Origin: Ostrinia nubilalis
Lineage: Eukaryota > Arthropoda > Insecta > Lepidoptera > Crambidae
Direction: 5' to 3'
Length of the DNA stretch: 64,000 nucleotides
Assembly (NCBI RefSeq): GCF_963855985.1
Contig: NC_087117.1
Span: 3,173,001 to 3,237,000 of the forward strand
In this document: piece by piece, positions 11,601 to 22,010 of the stretch
How the letters are laid out: the number at the start of each line of letters is the position of its first letter
Numbering within the stretch: the first letter of the stretch is position 1
Position numbers and translations under genes: made by a program
Notes under the pieces: generated by a model
What the model was told of the DNA's origin: nothing
Seen by the model: only the letters and a program-made list of their open reading frames with translations
Database searches by the model: none

Positions 11601-14343
11601 TATTTGACTTGAGGTTTTTCATTTTAATGAGTATTTTTACTGAATTGCACACGATAAACAACTCATAAACCAAAATAAACATCTTTGGTTTACCTGACAT
11701 TATTTTAGTGTAACGAATTTTACCTAAGTTAATTTTGCTATGCGGAAAAATGAGGCGCTTTTATTTAGTTTTTTGTGATTTTCTCGAAAATAGGGATGAA
11801 TAAGGGTCTAAAAACTGAGTAATAATATCGCCCACGTTGTCATCTATCATCTCTCATTCATGGTTTGTTAAAGATCGCCCAAGATGTCAACTAAAACACG
11901 CAGTTTTCATTAAAAAAAATACCTTTTAAAAATACGTCAAAATAGCCAAGCTAGAAGTTTTTTAGGCACTCATTTTAACACACAGATTAAGATAAAGGTA
12001 TAAGATAATACATTAATAAGTAATAACATAAAACCAGTGAACGAAATTGGATAAATTGACAATACAAACAGAAGTCAGAAAATCCATGATTTTGACTTTG
12101 TTCACTTTACGGTCGCACCACATAACTATGATAGTAGATCATGACTTGATATTAGTGATATTTGATAGAATGAAGTCTCATCTTTCAATTTATATGCAAA
12201 TCAATCTTGTTTTAAGTAGTTGCATTTAAAGCACCATGTCCAACACCTTGTATGGGCTCGATCCACCGTGCGCCGGCGAGTACGGTGTAATGAGCTACTG
12301 TGTTGTGGAGTAGTTGGCGTGCTTAAGGCAGTGATGTCTGTGTTAAGAAATTCGGTAATAGGATCGTCCGGGTCGTCTAGGACATGCCTAGGTCGTCGGT
12401 ATTGGGCAGCGATATCTTTCTGGGGTGTATACGTGGCGGCGCTAACGATAAGAGGGTTCTTGTGGTTGATCGCTTTATCAAAGTAGCGGCGAGAGGCTTC
12501 TTTCATAAAGTGATCAATCGATGGGATCTCGAAATCTCTATGGAGATTCGTATTACGCACGCACGAACCACGGGGCATCCGCGGCTCGGCGTAAGAATTT
12601 GTTTTGAAGGGTCTGGAATTACTTAAGGTCTCGTGAGCACGTAGAATTTTGCCCAATGACCCCAAGCTACCCATCCTTATCGCTCGCGCGGAATTACATA
12701 TATTGCTGTCGCGACTGTGCGACGGGCGCCCGAAGTGAGTGTGCGAGCGCGACAGCAACATAATTCTCACGGACCAGGCTTTAGAATACTATAAAAGAAG
12801 TTAAATAAAAACCTCATTAGTTTTTCTATGTTTGCAGCATACTTTAGGCGCGACACACTGGGATCTCCTGGAAAATAAAAGACTGTTTAATAAGACGCAC
12901 ATTCCATTTCATTCCATTCCATTCCATTCTAAAAAAAACCGTCACCTCTCAGTAATCAATCCAGCCCCATCTTTGATGATTTCTTGGCTCTCGCAAAGGT
13001 ACGAATTCACGCAGTAACCCCTGCTACCGTCTGGCAACTCGCAAGGTGTTTTGTCACCTGCAAAATAATAGGCATTAAAATAAATAAATATAAATAATAC
13101 GAAATTCTATCTGCTCGGCGACCGAACTTTAGAATAAGTAAGCATAAATTCTAAATAATAATTAATAATTTGCGTGTCGTAACAACGCCATCTATTGGGT
13201 GGAAAGGGTAAGTACTTACCATTGCTCCTGCTACCGACATGAGGTGTTTCCTGAAATGAAAATTTGTGAATAAAATAAAAATTATAGTCTTGCACTAGAA
13301 TTTGTTCTTTAATATTTATAAGTTGCATAAATATTTATCTTTACGTACTTAAAATAAACCTCTCGTTTCCATTGGCCTTTTGAAACCTAAGCTAAAGTGA
13401 ATGCTAAGTAAGTAGTCCCGGGGAAAACACTGTTTCGAAACCCATTTAACGATTTTAATTAAAAGACTTAAAAGGAGTTAAATAAAAACCTGATTAGTTT
13501 TTCTCTGTTTGCAGCATATTTTAGGCGCGACACACTGGGATCTCCTGAAAAATAAAGTACTTTGTTTTATAAGACGCACATTCCATTCCATTCCATTCCA
13601 TTCCATTCGTCACCAAAAATCGTCACCTCTCAGTAATCAATCCAGCCCCATCTTTAACGATTTGTTGGCTCTCGCAAAGGTACGAATGCACGCAGTAACC
13701 ACTGCTACCGTCTGGCATTTCGCAGGGTGTTTTGTCACCTGCAAAAGAATAGTAATTAAGAAATTAAGAACGTCATCAACCCGGAAAGGGATCGTAACCG
13801 TATCAACTCGAGGCGGTCAGTATTCTTTGTATGAAACTCTATGGACAACGCACACTAAGAGTAGGCGCACACCGTTGATTTTTCGTCGGCCGATAGTTTG
13901 AGTTGATCAGTATGGGCGGGCATGTATGGGAGTGCGCACACTACGCCGATTCGATTTGGCCGATTCTTCATACAAATTAAAATCGGGCACAACTTCGGCC
14001 GACGAAATATCAACGGTGTGCGCCTACTCTAAACCGCACCATACGTAAACGCCTCGCGATTGACAGCGGTGTTGATCCCTTTCCGAGTTGATAAGTCTGC
14101 TTGAGCTTTAACATCATCCTCTAAAGATGTTTCTTGGGTAAAAAGAAATATTTTCGTTTTCAGAACTTTATATTCTTTACCTTGTTTACCTCCCTCCCTC
14201 TCTCCCTGCTGGGTTCTTGCAACTATTACGTCATTCGCGAAGAAGACGCTGTCAATAAGTGGTGCTAGAGACTGGTGATGGGGGTTGAGAGCTCCAGTAA
14301 GACCAAGCGTCAGGGCCACGACCAACGCACAGATCTTCAGCAT
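369..14343 (-). CDS. Secreted five-CLIP serine protease homologue (CLIP-A type), 18 coding exons, C-terminus outside window
   Basis: Exons, in gene order: 14343-14181, 13738-13627, 13544-13490, 13250-13220, 13057-12946, 12867-12813, 9709-9679, 9010-8929, 7666-7582, 6778-6742, 6394-6289, 5611-5530, 5144-5090, 3769-3676, 3050-2963, 2628-2531, 1339-1122, 553-369. All have AG acceptors and GT donors and their phases join without a stop: 1689 nt, 563 codons. The product has a signal peptide, five six-cysteine CLIP domains (about residues 56-103, 122-169, 189-230, 257-306, 337-381) and a trypsin-fold domain from about 397. Signature strings are GEFPW, GSLIHPSMVLTVAHYVD, RNDIALLILEHPV and GWGKDAFGKKG. 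No R-(I/V)-(I/V)-G-G activation site is seen. Such proteins are haemolymph cofactors of melanisation proteases. The exon with position 195 is off the window, so inactivity is inferred from the GKDAFGKKG family signature. The domain count resembles masquerade; the catalytic-domain signature resembles phenoloxidase-activating factor 2. Confidence 0.88.
1706..1886. mobile_element. MITE family C copy
   Basis: CCATCCACGAAGACGCGCCC at the left and GGGGCGCGTCTTCGTGG at the right, in an intron of the protease-like domain. Confidence 0.75.
2661..2886. mobile_element. MITE family A (foldback) copy
   Basis: AAAGTCCGG ends at TA, with CCAATGACCCCAAGCTACCC-type arms. Other copies or pieces: 4699-4863, 6456-6638, 8448-8521, 12623-12783, 13099-13133, 50480-50602, 63465-63672. 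Confidence 0.8.
2963..5144 (-). CDS. Linker exon 4 and CLIP domain e (exons 5144-5090, 3769-3676, 3050-2963)
   Basis: The linker is longer (55 nt, IEATTVLTKSRSMDDEEE). CLIP e has SSCLTGADNAGKC, HHCED, RYCPALTTCC. Its first exon is 94 nt, the same length as the CLIP exon of the CLIP-only gene at 58.6 kb, and both begin with an (N/D)-x-S-C start. The acceptor TTTCAAAAG is somewhat pyrimidine-poor. Confidence 0.82.
3094..3344. mobile_element. MITE with CAGGGTGG ends
   Basis: TACAGGGTGG ... CCACCCTGTA. Similar CAGGGTG ends mark about 4045-4245 and 62354-62935. Confidence 0.6.
4487..4910 (+). mobile_element. tRNA-derived SINE interrupted by a foldback MITE (4699-4863)
   Basis: The 5' part has A-box TGGTGTAGTGGTTC and B-box GGTTCGATTCC. 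The MITE (AAGCCTGGTCCGTGAGCACG and its inverse) sits at a TA. The minus-strand SINE copy at 7946-8232 shows the uninterrupted site GGGACTAGAAGCG. Confidence 0.8.
5530..6778 (-). CDS. Linker exon 3 and CLIP domain d (exons 6778-6742, 6394-6289, 5611-5530)
   Basis: The linker TLVPSIPKNLPN is phase 0 to 1. CLIP d reads QCEAYDGSIGRC, HTCNND, DPCGDWGNAIQICC, with the usual six cysteines and phases 1-2-0. The first-half donor CG|GTATTC is weak but is the only one that keeps the frame. Confidence 0.84.
5790..6262. mobile_element. RTE fragments: plus 5790-5985, minus 6150-6262
   Basis: The plus fragment contains the region around GAGGAGATCCGTAAACG and GTGGCAATGGGCAGGGCAC. The minus fragment has TTCAGCCAAATGACGTCCAC. 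Both lie in the intron between the two CLIP d exons. Two related ATGAAGAATACCGTTCCACG-type stretches (about 6064 and 6279) flank it, so part of the CLIP d exon 3' end was duplicated around the insertion. Confidence 0.65.
6456..6638. mobile_element. MITE family A copy
   Basis: AAGTCCGGTCGCCGAGCAG and its inverse, TA at both ends; directly before the CLIP d first-half acceptor region. Confidence 0.78.
6930..7130 (-). mobile_element. RTE 3'-end fragment
   Basis: It contains TTTCAGCCAAATCCACTGCTG through the AGGATTTCCATAATGATC and ATCACGGGACCACCTAGTGG regions. Confidence 0.7.
7394..7542. mobile_element. Small TIR element next to the CLIP c second-half exon
   Basis: AAAGGTAGCCTTTCGAACT ... AGTTCGAAAGGCTACCTT. 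Confidence 0.65.
7582..9709 (-). CDS. Linker exon 2 and CLIP domain c (exons 9709-9679, 9010-8929, 7666-7582)
   Basis: The linker reads GTPDISSKSN and is the duplicate of linker 1. CLIP c has cysteines in KCKFNNGKEGYC, NSCRNR, SDCLETEVCC. It is diverged from a and b and has a shorter C3-C4 loop (14 residues). The intervening introns hold a CR1-like fragment, a SINE and several MITEs. Confidence 0.84.
7946..8232 (-). mobile_element. tRNA-derived SINE, uninterrupted copy
   Basis: On the minus strand the B-box reads GGGTTCGATTCCC; the body matches the 4.5-kb copy (ATCCGTTGTCTA, ATTTTACACTGCGCTTC inverse). In an intron of the five-CLIP gene. Confidence 0.78.
9862..10051. mobile_element. MITE family C, copy with a visible empty site
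   Basis: TIRs contain GTTTCATCCACGAAGACGCG. The paralogous intron at about 13414 has AAGTAAGTAGTCCCGG without it, so it inserted at TA after the CLIP duplication. Confidence 0.85.
10108..10640. mobile_element. GC-rich retroposon-like segment
   Basis: Much richer in GC than its surroundings. 10551-10612 matches the reverse complement of 12228-12290 (GGATCGAGCCCATACAA), so it is probably another LINE 3' end. A 12-T run at the left edge could be an A-tail on the minus strand. Confidence 0.5.
12201..12620 (-). mobile_element. Jockey-like LINE C-terminus
   Basis: VRNTNLHRDFEIPSIDHFMK, NPLIVSAATYTP and RRPRHVLDDPDD are typical of the end of Jockey ORF2. Within the insertion that enlarged the left CLIP duplicate. 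Confidence 0.75.
12813..13250 (-). CDS. Linker exon 1 and CLIP domain b (exons 13250-13220, 13057-12946, 12867-12813)
   Basis: The 31-nt linker exon reads ETPHVGSRSN (phase 0 to 1). It is followed by the CLIP halves with TPCELPDGSRGYC, YLCES and SQCVAPKVCC. Exon lengths 112 and 55 nt are exactly those of CLIP a. The three-exon unit linker-CLIP1-CLIP2 is phase-symmetric (0-1-2-0), so it can be duplicated or lost without frameshift. Confidence 0.88.
13490..13738 (-). CDS. CLIP domain a (two exons, 13738-13627 and 13544-13490)
   Basis: First half, phase 1 in and phase 2 out, carries cysteines 1-3 (TPCEMPDGSSGYC, YLCES). Second half, phase 2 in and phase 0 out, carries cysteines 4-6 (SQCVAPKICC). 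It is nearly identical to CLIP b, and the intron and flanks match too, so the two arose by recent tandem duplication. Confidence 0.88.
13859..14029. mobile_element. 171-bp Harbinger-type MITE, intron 1 of the five-CLIP gene
   Basis: TIRs GAGTAGGCGCACACCG / CGGTGTGCGCCTACTC with 3-bp duplication TAA on each side. Weaker relatives of the inner part occur near 2290-2460 and 35940-36060. Confidence 0.75.
14181..14343 (-). CDS. Exon 1 (coding) of the five-CLIP gene: signal peptide and N-terminal motif
   Basis: The exon starts MLKICALVVALTLGLTGAL, a clear signal peptide, followed by the motif LAPLIDSVFF that recurs in altered form in both CLIP-only genes of this window. A 3' splice acceptor (ATTTTCAG) lies immediately before the ATG, so the 5' UTR must be mostly in an upstream exon. 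The donor is CAAG|GTAAAG, phase 1; a weaker phase-1 donor nine bases earlier (GGAG|GTAAAC) would shorten the linker by three residues. Confidence 0.85.
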
Positions 14344-14699
14344 CTGAAAATTTACATTAATGTCAAATTAAACGCTGTTAAACTCAAATTATGTAACAAT
14401 GTTGGCAATAAAGTTTTTTTTTCTTTATTTTTATAGGCACGGTTTCCGCTGGAATCCGATTTTTATTGTCGTTCACGGGCCGAACCCAAGTGAGCGACAT
14501 TTTCTTATTGGGTTTGTTCACTTTGAAGAAACTTGCGAACTATCCTACAAGTGTTCAGAATGGCGACCTTCTATTATTATTACCCCTTTATTAATTTTCC
14601 TTCTTATTTTTTTTTTACAATGTAAATTATAAAAAAAATAAAAATACATTTATTATCTACAGAGCTAAGGTCATAGCCTCAGATCATAGAAGGGATAGC

Positions 14700-14812
14700 A
14701 CACTTTTAAATAACAACTTGAAAAAATCGAACTGCCTAAAGCGGGAATCGAACCTACGACCTTTCGCTTGCCGTGCGACTGCTCTTCCAATTGAGCTACT
14801 GAACGGATTTTG
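14700..14812 (-). mobile_element. tRNA-Ala-like SINE head
   Basis: GTAGCTCAATTGGAAGAGC (A-box) and GGTTCGATTCCCGC (B-box), then CAGTTCGATTTTTTCAAGTTG. Other copies: minus 5655-5745, minus 18090-18190, plus 18191-18245. Confidence 0.75.
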
Positions 14813-14829
14813 ATGAAATTTATAGTATT

Positions 14830-17110
14830 ATTGTTTATAACCGGGTAAATAAATTTCACGCGGGTGAAGCCGCGGGCAAAAGCTAGTAATATTATAAATT
14901 AACTAGCGACCCGCCCCTACTTCGCACAGAAACAATGTATTTATACTTGAAGAATTTTTCTCTTGAATCACTCTTATCTATTAAGAAAACCGCATTATAA
15001 TCCGTTGCGTAGTTTTATAGATCCAACTTGTACATGGGGACAGACAGACAACGTAGCGACTTTGTTTTATACATATACATGTATGTAGTGATGATGATGA
15101 TGATGATTGCATCGCATTGTTATTTTCTGACTCCAAATAATTAATTGCGTACTTGACTTTTATCATTCTAAAGTTAGAAGTGATTTAATTAAGCCTTCGA
15201 AATTAATTTTAACATAATCATCATCATCATCATCAACAGCCCTTTAACATAATAAATAATAATAATTATTTTAATATGTTTACAATTACTAATGAAGACT
15301 GTGGTTTCAGATAGAGCCTATTTAAAGTAATAATTTATTTAATTATAATAACTTAATAACTATATCAGAATTTAAACAACAATAATAATTCAATAAGAAT
15401 AACGGTTTTTGTATTTTTGGAATACCTACTCGAGGTTGTCTGGAAGAGGTTACTTTACGAGTATAGCAGTAATTTTGTATTAATTCTTTTTTTTCGGACA
15501 TTTTGACTTTTTTTAAAAGGCAGGCTACAGGGCAAGCAGCGCAATCGTCTTTGTTTTAGACTTGTTTTAGTAGCAGACTAAATTGTCCAGAGAAGTTTTT
15601 CTCAAATATTTGATATCATTCTTCGTTTCCAAAATATCGAGCGCCAAAATCATTTCTTTTTTATTATATCTTTTTCTACTTCACTTCAGCCAAAACTTTT
15701 TTTTTACTGTCTCGAATAATTCTTTTTGCGCCTGCTATAAGCTCTCATGAATACGCGTCTTTTGAGCCTTTTAGAATACTAGCTTTTGCTCGCGGCTTCA
15801 CCCGCGTGAAATTTAGTCTGTCACAGATCGTAGCCTACACTGGAGCGTACGAAGACATTCCGTAGTCTTGTCAAAACTTTTTATTGATCTCAAAACTCGT
15901 AGAGCAAAAGTTGTTGTTAGATCTTGTCCTGCAAGGTTGGTAAGTTTTACAAATAACCTTGTATACGAGTAAACGATCTTTCTGAAATTAACTTTTTTTA
16001 GTTCATAGAATTCGCACTAAAAAGGAGTCTTAATAACACGAGCCAAACTCGATTTGGATTAAGGAAACAACTTATTAATGTAAATAACAAAAATATTACT
16101 AAAAGATTCGTTGATTCGGCATTTCGGCACAAAATTATCATAAACCTTTTTTTTCTTCTTTTTCTTAAGAACTTGTTATGCTAAATACAACTTTATTGCA
16201 GAACAAAGCTTAATACTTGATAATTTCTAGCATAGATTGAGCATTTTGATTCGATGAACTATAATAGGTATTAGTTGTTAGTATGAAATTGCCGTCTTGT
16301 ATGAGAAGAGAAAATAAATTTTTCCATGCAACCTTTTTTGCGACTTTGGAACCACAAATCTTAGTATTATGAAATTTTGTGGATAGACTGGGACAACAAT
16401 AAGATAATAGGATAGTACAGTCGCGGAATGAAAAGGTTCGTCACCTTAGTGTCGGTTTTCGCTTGCACTAGGTACTATAAGAGTCAAACCTGCCAACATA
16501 ACCGTGCAAGAAACATTGCTGCTAACATTTAAATAAATATGACGTTTGCTAACGAATAAGGTTTTGCATGTTTATTTTTCTATCACATCAGTGCAATGTT
16601 CAAAATGTAGTTTTTTTTATTTAATAGATAATGGCAGGTTAAACCAACAAGAAGGTTTTAGTTTATCAATCATAATAATCTTCTTGACAAGTTACACTTT
16701 GATCTGAATAATTTTGAACTTTACTGACGGACAGTTAAAGATTATTTTCTCTAACTCGAGATTATTCTGTAACATAGTTTCAAAAGGTATTATGTGCTCG
16801 CGATTCGTTGAAGGAATCAATTTGAAAACTGACGAACCTTTTCATTCCGTGACTGTACATAAAGAAAAACTTGAAAATTGATACTTGTAAAATGATATTC
16901 ATTTTTTGTATCGGGATGTTTTTGAAGATTTATTTCTAGTGCAAAAAAAAATCATTTAAAATATAAAAATAACAATGGACATTAAGCTATTGTAAAATCG
17001 TCAATTTCATACTTTAACCCCTATTTTAATACAACTTACAAGCTTTTTTTTAACCAAGTACAGTCCAGAACTTCCTTACTTTTTAAGTTAGATATTAACT
17101 TTAAATACTC
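14830..17110. other. First intron/upstream region of the five-CLIP gene: AT-rich, repeats only
   Basis: Apart from repeat heads at 14.86 and 15.78 kb and the TA-flanked MITE at 16.4 kb I see no coding exon on either strand. Confidence 0.5.
16418..16855. mobile_element. 438-bp Tc1/mariner-type MITE
   Basis: TIRs CAGTCGCGGAATGAAAAGG / inverse at the right end, TA on both sides. Terminal CAGT is typical of Tc1-like elements. Confidence 0.8.
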
Positions 17111-17112
17111 AC

Positions 17113-17160
17113 CATTTTCTCAGCTAAATAATCACTGTGCAATCACAAATGTATGAAAAC
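17113..17160 (-). other. Probable 5' non-coding exon of the five-CLIP gene (right boundary unknown)
   Basis: A good donor, AAAATG|GTGAGT, sits at 17111-17112. The coding exon starts directly after an acceptor, so an upstream leader exon is required. Splicing from here would give ...GAAAATG|ATGCTGAAG, adding one in-frame Met. The right boundary shown is arbitrary; no convincing TATA box was seen on this strand. Confidence 0.45.
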
Positions 17161-18089
17161 ACATAGCAATACTAATATTTGATAATAACAACCCAAATTA
17201 AATTAACACCAAGGATATTTTGCGGGCGACTGGTTAACACGCGATTCAAATGTAACTATACTAAGATCTTCCTTAATTCTGTATTATTATTATGATGCGC
17301 AATCAGGTTTTAAGCTAGATTTTAATAAAAACTGGTCAAGCGCGAGCCGGTCCCACGAAAAATGGTTCCGTCCGTTTACGTCATAGAGTATAAAAGATAG
17401 AGAGCTATCGTAAGCATTTTAAATGAACAGAACATTGATAGCCGGGTCTCCAGCGCCTGTTTTGCTCTACATAATCAACAAATAACCATGTCAACATTCA
17501 ACATTTTTGTCTGGAAATTTTGTTGAATATTGAGATGTTTTTGTTGACACGCTGGAGACCCTACTTTACGTACTCCTCACTTTCAGCGAGTCAAAAACCA
17601 CGAGCTTTTTTAAATAAAGATCTTGGCCTGGGTACCATCAAGCCGAATGTGGAAGCGAGCTTCACCCGGTATCCTCAACCACAGAGGAACTGGCTATCTT
17701 ATTCCCTACTGCCTTACTTCACAACAATGCTGTTAAATTGTTGCTATGGCAGACATAAGATGGTGGTAGCTAGCCAGTGGGTCTAGACAAAGTGCAAATT
17801 ATAATCGCAAACCAGTCGCAAAGTGGTCGAAAAGCCCCTTTTTTGTATGGAGTTTTGACGGATTCGATTTTCGATTCGATCAAAAAGTGCGTTTTGTCTA
17901 GGGGGGCAGGTGTACTTAGGACTATAGATCTAGCGCCGACTTAGACAGTGCCTGATGTATGGGAGCGGCACGGGAGTTATTTTGACATATGACGTGACAG
18001 AACATACAAATCTGAAGGCTCGCTGACATTTGACGTAACAAAAAATTCCCTCCCATGCCGCTTCCATACCTCAGGCACTCAGTTAAGCG

Positions 18090-18245
18090 CTAAGATAACT
18101 TGAAAAAATTGAACTGCCTAAAGTGGGAATCGAACCCACGACCTTTCGTTTGCCGGGCGACTGCTCTCCCATCTGAGCTACTTAGACACTGCATGAACCC
18201 AGCAAGCGAAAGGTCGTGGGTTCGATTCCCACCTCAGGCAGTTGG
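18090..18245. mobile_element. Two tRNA-Ala-like SINE heads facing each other
   Basis: Minus copy GGTTCGATTCCCAC at about 18127 and plus copy GGTCGTGGGTTCGATTCCC at about 18211. Confidence 0.7.
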
Positions 18246-18251
18246 ATTTTT

Positions 18252-18500
18252 TAAGCCTTTTTTTATCCACGACGAGGAAGCTCTTGGTTATTCTGTGCTC
18301 TTGGCCTGTATCTCACCTGATGGTAAGTAATGATCAGGCCAAAGGTGGAAGCGAGCTTCACCCGGAATCCTCAACCACGGAGGAACTGGCTATCTTACCT
18401 CTAACTGCCGGAACACAACATACTGTTAACATTGTTGTTATGGCGACAGACTTAGGTAAGATGGTGGTCAGTGACGTGGCACGGGTTGTCACCCGGGGTT
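18252..18500 (+). repeat. Dispersed repeat with CTCACCTGATGGTAAGT
   Basis: GAGGAAGCTCTTGG, TCTCACCTGATGGTAAGTAA and CAACCACGGAGGAACTGG. Others: 7141-7260, 17600-17795, 34355-34455 (inverse). It contains splice-like motifs and can mimic exons. Confidence 0.65.
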
Positions 18501-20236
18501 CTCTTGCTTGAGGTACGGAACCCTGTATGCAGTCAGCTGTTAATAATAAAGACAGAATGTATTTGAAATCGAATACAGGATATCTTCCACTAGGTAGTCT
18601 TCTTCTTTTTTTAACCTTAAAAAACTTGTTATACCAAAATAATTTTGCATGAACAGGTTCTTTAGTGAGCCTACATACAATTTAGCGCAGTTCTCAATGC
18701 TTGACCTACTTGCTTAAAGAATACAATAATTTTAGGGGGTAAAGTATGAAATTGCCGATTTTTTTCTTCAATATTTATATTCATTAGCACAGACATAATT
18801 CCTTTAATACAATAGCTAAGTACGTCCATCACTTTTTTTATTTTATATTTCATTTCAAGGATTTACATTTTAAAATGTTTATTTTTACTAGAAATACCTA
18901 AGTATAGTGTCTGTTTCTTTTACAAAAATATTAATATCTTTTTACAAATATCAAATTTCATTTTCTTTATGTATCTTTTATTTCAAAATTTCTTAAAAAT
19001 GTGATTTTTGTGGTTCTTTAAAAATCGCAAAAATGTTTGTATGCAAAAATAACACAATATTTTTGCACCCATAGTAGGTATGGCCTCCTAATCTTACTGT
19101 TTGCTTCTTTGCAAAAATACAAAATATTATGTGTGCTACGACTATCTTTGCAAAAACCGTTCCAAAAATATTTTCGAAACGGGTTTGAGAAGTCTATAAG
19201 CAGAATAAAAAGTCGATCTATTGCGTCACCAAATTAGTTTTTAATAGTTTGAGGGTATTTCTTCGGAGGCAAAATTTTCGATGTCTTTGGGTAGATATAG
19301 TTCTGTAACCAACTAACAAAATGGCATGCAATATTTTTTTTCGTATAGCTTAGCTATAGCCCTATCTGGCGCAAATTACATTTTTGACATAATTGCTGTC
19401 TTTATACAAAATAAAAATATTTGAAGTGTGATTCTCTGATTCATATGGTGTGTCCGTTAGCCATTTTCCAGAACAAAATGGTTGATGTAGCATTTTCCTT
19501 TTGATATATCAATATAAATTAAAATTATTTCGAAAGCTAATGAGTTGTCCTTCTACAAAAAAAATGTGTCATAATTTTAATTAAGTTAGTTTGTTCGTAA
19601 AAAAATAAATAAGCAGTGTCCGGCATATAATACTGATTCATATGGCGTGAGCTGTTCTTGACCATAACTGGTCAGGTTTTAATCATGAGAGTCTGGTTTC
19701 TGGCGTGGAGGCAAGCCCATCTTGCAACGGATGAGCTAGAAGGCAGACGTGGAGCTGGTTGGCTTAGAACCCGGTGTGACGAAGGCAAATACTTGATTCA
19801 TCTGTGCTTGGTTCAGGTGGCATGCTGATTACAATGCCTACTTTATAAAATTACATTATTGCATTAAAAATCTAATCTGTCTTTCTTGTGATGCTTTTGG
19901 GTTATATAATCATGTAGAAAAGTGACAACACTGTAGTCTGTATGTATGACAAGTTTTGCTCGATTTTAGGCAAAAAACTGATTTATCTGTGCGTGATTCA
20001 TATGGTCAGGGCCCTATATGAATTAGAGGTGGGCGCCACGCCGGCGCGCCGCCGCCGCCGCGAATTTTTTCACGCCGCCGCCGCCGACGACCAGCTGTCG
20101 GCGCGCCGATTCTGATACTGTACCGACTATTTGCAATTTATTCCTCTCCTATCCTGTACTAATTTGTGTTTCAAACGCAGAAGAACTATTTTTTTATTGA
20201 GTTGAGCGGCTATTCTAGTTCAATAAAGTCCTAGTA

Positions 20237-20985
20237 TCACTGCGACTGGTACCGATCTATTGTGATCGCCGCTATTTTCCTTACAGTTCGTCTCCGAGTC
20301 CTGCATCCATTAGGAATTGCAGTATCTTTTGGGGGGCGATATGTTTTACATCTTGTGGGCTTAGGATGTGTCATTTTGATCCTACTCAGTCCTATGATCT
20401 GCTTAGAGCATTTTCGGTCATAGGCTTTTATGAGAGCTTTGGAATGAGTTAATCCTGGCGTGTCTGACCATGCCTTAAAGGATTTGTTTAAATAGATGTT
20501 CTCCAGGGTCCAGACTTTTGGGAATGCCACAAAAGGGTTCTGGACCATATTGTGTTCCCTCCGCTCCCGCTCTGGCCAGTTCATCGGCATTTTCATTGCC
20601 ACGATTCCCACGTGATCTGGAACCCATCTCAGCGTTACTCTGTTACGTTCTCCTAGGGTATTCAGTTGACTCATGCAGTTTTCTACCAACTTTGAGGTGA
20701 TTAAGTTGGAGTTTAAGGCCATCAGCGCGGCCTGACTGTCTGAATTAATGTAAATTATGTGGTTGGCATATTTTTTTCGCAGGTTAGCTTCCGCACATTC
20801 AATAATGGCGTAGACTTCTGCCTCAAAGATAGAGGCAAATTTACCCAGGCTTTGAGATATAGGCTATCTCAGCTTAGCTTCGGCTGCTCTCCATACACGC
20901 CAAAGCCTACGTTAGGCCCCATTTTTGACCCATCAGTAAACCATAATAATATAACAGAAGAACTAACTATAATATTTATTCTTTA
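20237..20985 (-). mobile_element. LINE RNase H-like fragment
   Basis: Decayed frame with TDGSKMGPNVGFGVYG, FEAEVYAIIECAEANLR, INSDSQAALMALNSN and LRWVPDHVGI, the RNase H signature of LINE ORF2; its C-terminus reads CRTRRRTVRKIAAI. Confidence 0.75.
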
Positions 20986-21583
20986 ATGCCATATAAATTG
21001 GTACACAAGGCGAACTTAATGCCGTTGATATACTAATATATTGATTGAATAACTTAATACTAACTATATTAACAGTTAATCAAGTATTTATTCAAGTTGC
21101 TGCTTGGTCTAGTAAATAATTGATCGCAAGAGGCACTGGTTCCTCTTGCTGCCAAGAAAAAAATCCCCGCCTTCGTCTGGCAGACAACCCAAACTATTGG
21201 ACTATACTTTAAGCGAATCACTCACACAGAGATTGGCAAATATGTCTCGGAATGCAAATGGGAACCACAACCTCTGGAAGGCAACAAAGTACCTCCCTCA
21301 AAGTGTTCTCTGCTTATTAGGTCCGATAATACATGAGTGCGAACTCACAAGAAAAATCTCAGACCTTTGATGCATGACAAGCCGGTTTATTTAAACCCAT
21401 TGACACGGATAATCCAAAAAATCCACAATTCAATCAAAAAAATAAGATCAAGCATTGGACTTGATCCGAGACTTGCAGCTATGCCTGCCTTTGATTCCTA
21501 CTCATGATGATGATTTATCCGACCGATTTCGGTCGTGGTGACTGACCACTTCGACTTAGCTCTCTTAGCGGCGCTGGTGCGCC

Positions 21584-22010
21584 TAGGGTTGCCAGGTCCA
21601 AAATCAGAAAAGCCGGACTCCGTGCTTCATTTGGCCGGACATTTTACCCTAAAAGCCGGACATGTGAGCGGGGGGGGGGGGGGTGCAATTAGTGTCAGCT
21701 CGTGAGTGACTACCCTTTCTTGTTAATTTGTAAAACTTTCTCTCCATCACAACTCTAATTTTACAGGGTACAATGTGGTACAATTTACACCTCACAAATG
21801 CTAATAATACGAATGAAGTCTTTTCAGTCGGTCACTATCATCATCGGTTGCTAACCACATCCTGATGCGTGTGGCTCGACTTTCGCCTGGCGCGGCAGCC
21901 CAATAAAAAGCCTAACAAAAGCCGGACAGGCCGGACAACACAATATTTGGCCGGACAAGACCGTAAAAAGCCAAACATGTCCGGCTAAAGCCGGACGCCT
22001 GGCAACCCTA
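21584..22010. mobile_element. 427-bp hAT-like MITE nested inside the 3.6-kb element
   Basis: TIRs TAGGGTTGCCAGG / CCTGGCAACCCTA; exact 8-bp duplication GGTGCGCC at 21576-21583 and 22011-22018. It is full of GCCGGAC/GTCCGGC motifs and has a 14-G run at 21670. Confidence 0.88.

Larger units (their letters stand above)
9624..13741. repeat. Tandem duplication of a CLIP exon unit (left copy 9624-13060, right copy 13163-13741)
   Basis: Both copies carry linker, CLIP second half and CLIP first half with matching introns; for example GCGTGTCGTAACAACGCCAT occurs at about 9637 and 13171, and GCGCGACACACTGGGATCTC at both second-half exons. The right copy is about 0.58 kb. The left copy has grown to about 3.4 kb because a TA-flanked MITE (9862-10051) and a larger nested insertion (about 10100-12785) entered its intron. 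Confidence 0.85.
17161..20015. other. No gene seen; repeats and AT-rich DNA
   Basis: Holds dispersed repeats, facing SINE heads and a stretch with recurring TGATTCATATGG motifs (19.43-20.02 kb). Plus-strand TATAAAAG at 17.39 kb has no gene attached. Confidence 0.5.

Noticed and set aside
13509..13901. Plus-strand open frame of 130 codons
   Set aside because: Antisense to the CLIP a exons and a Harbinger-type MITE.
17385..17400. TATAAAAG as a promoter
   Set aside because: It points to the plus strand where no gene follows.
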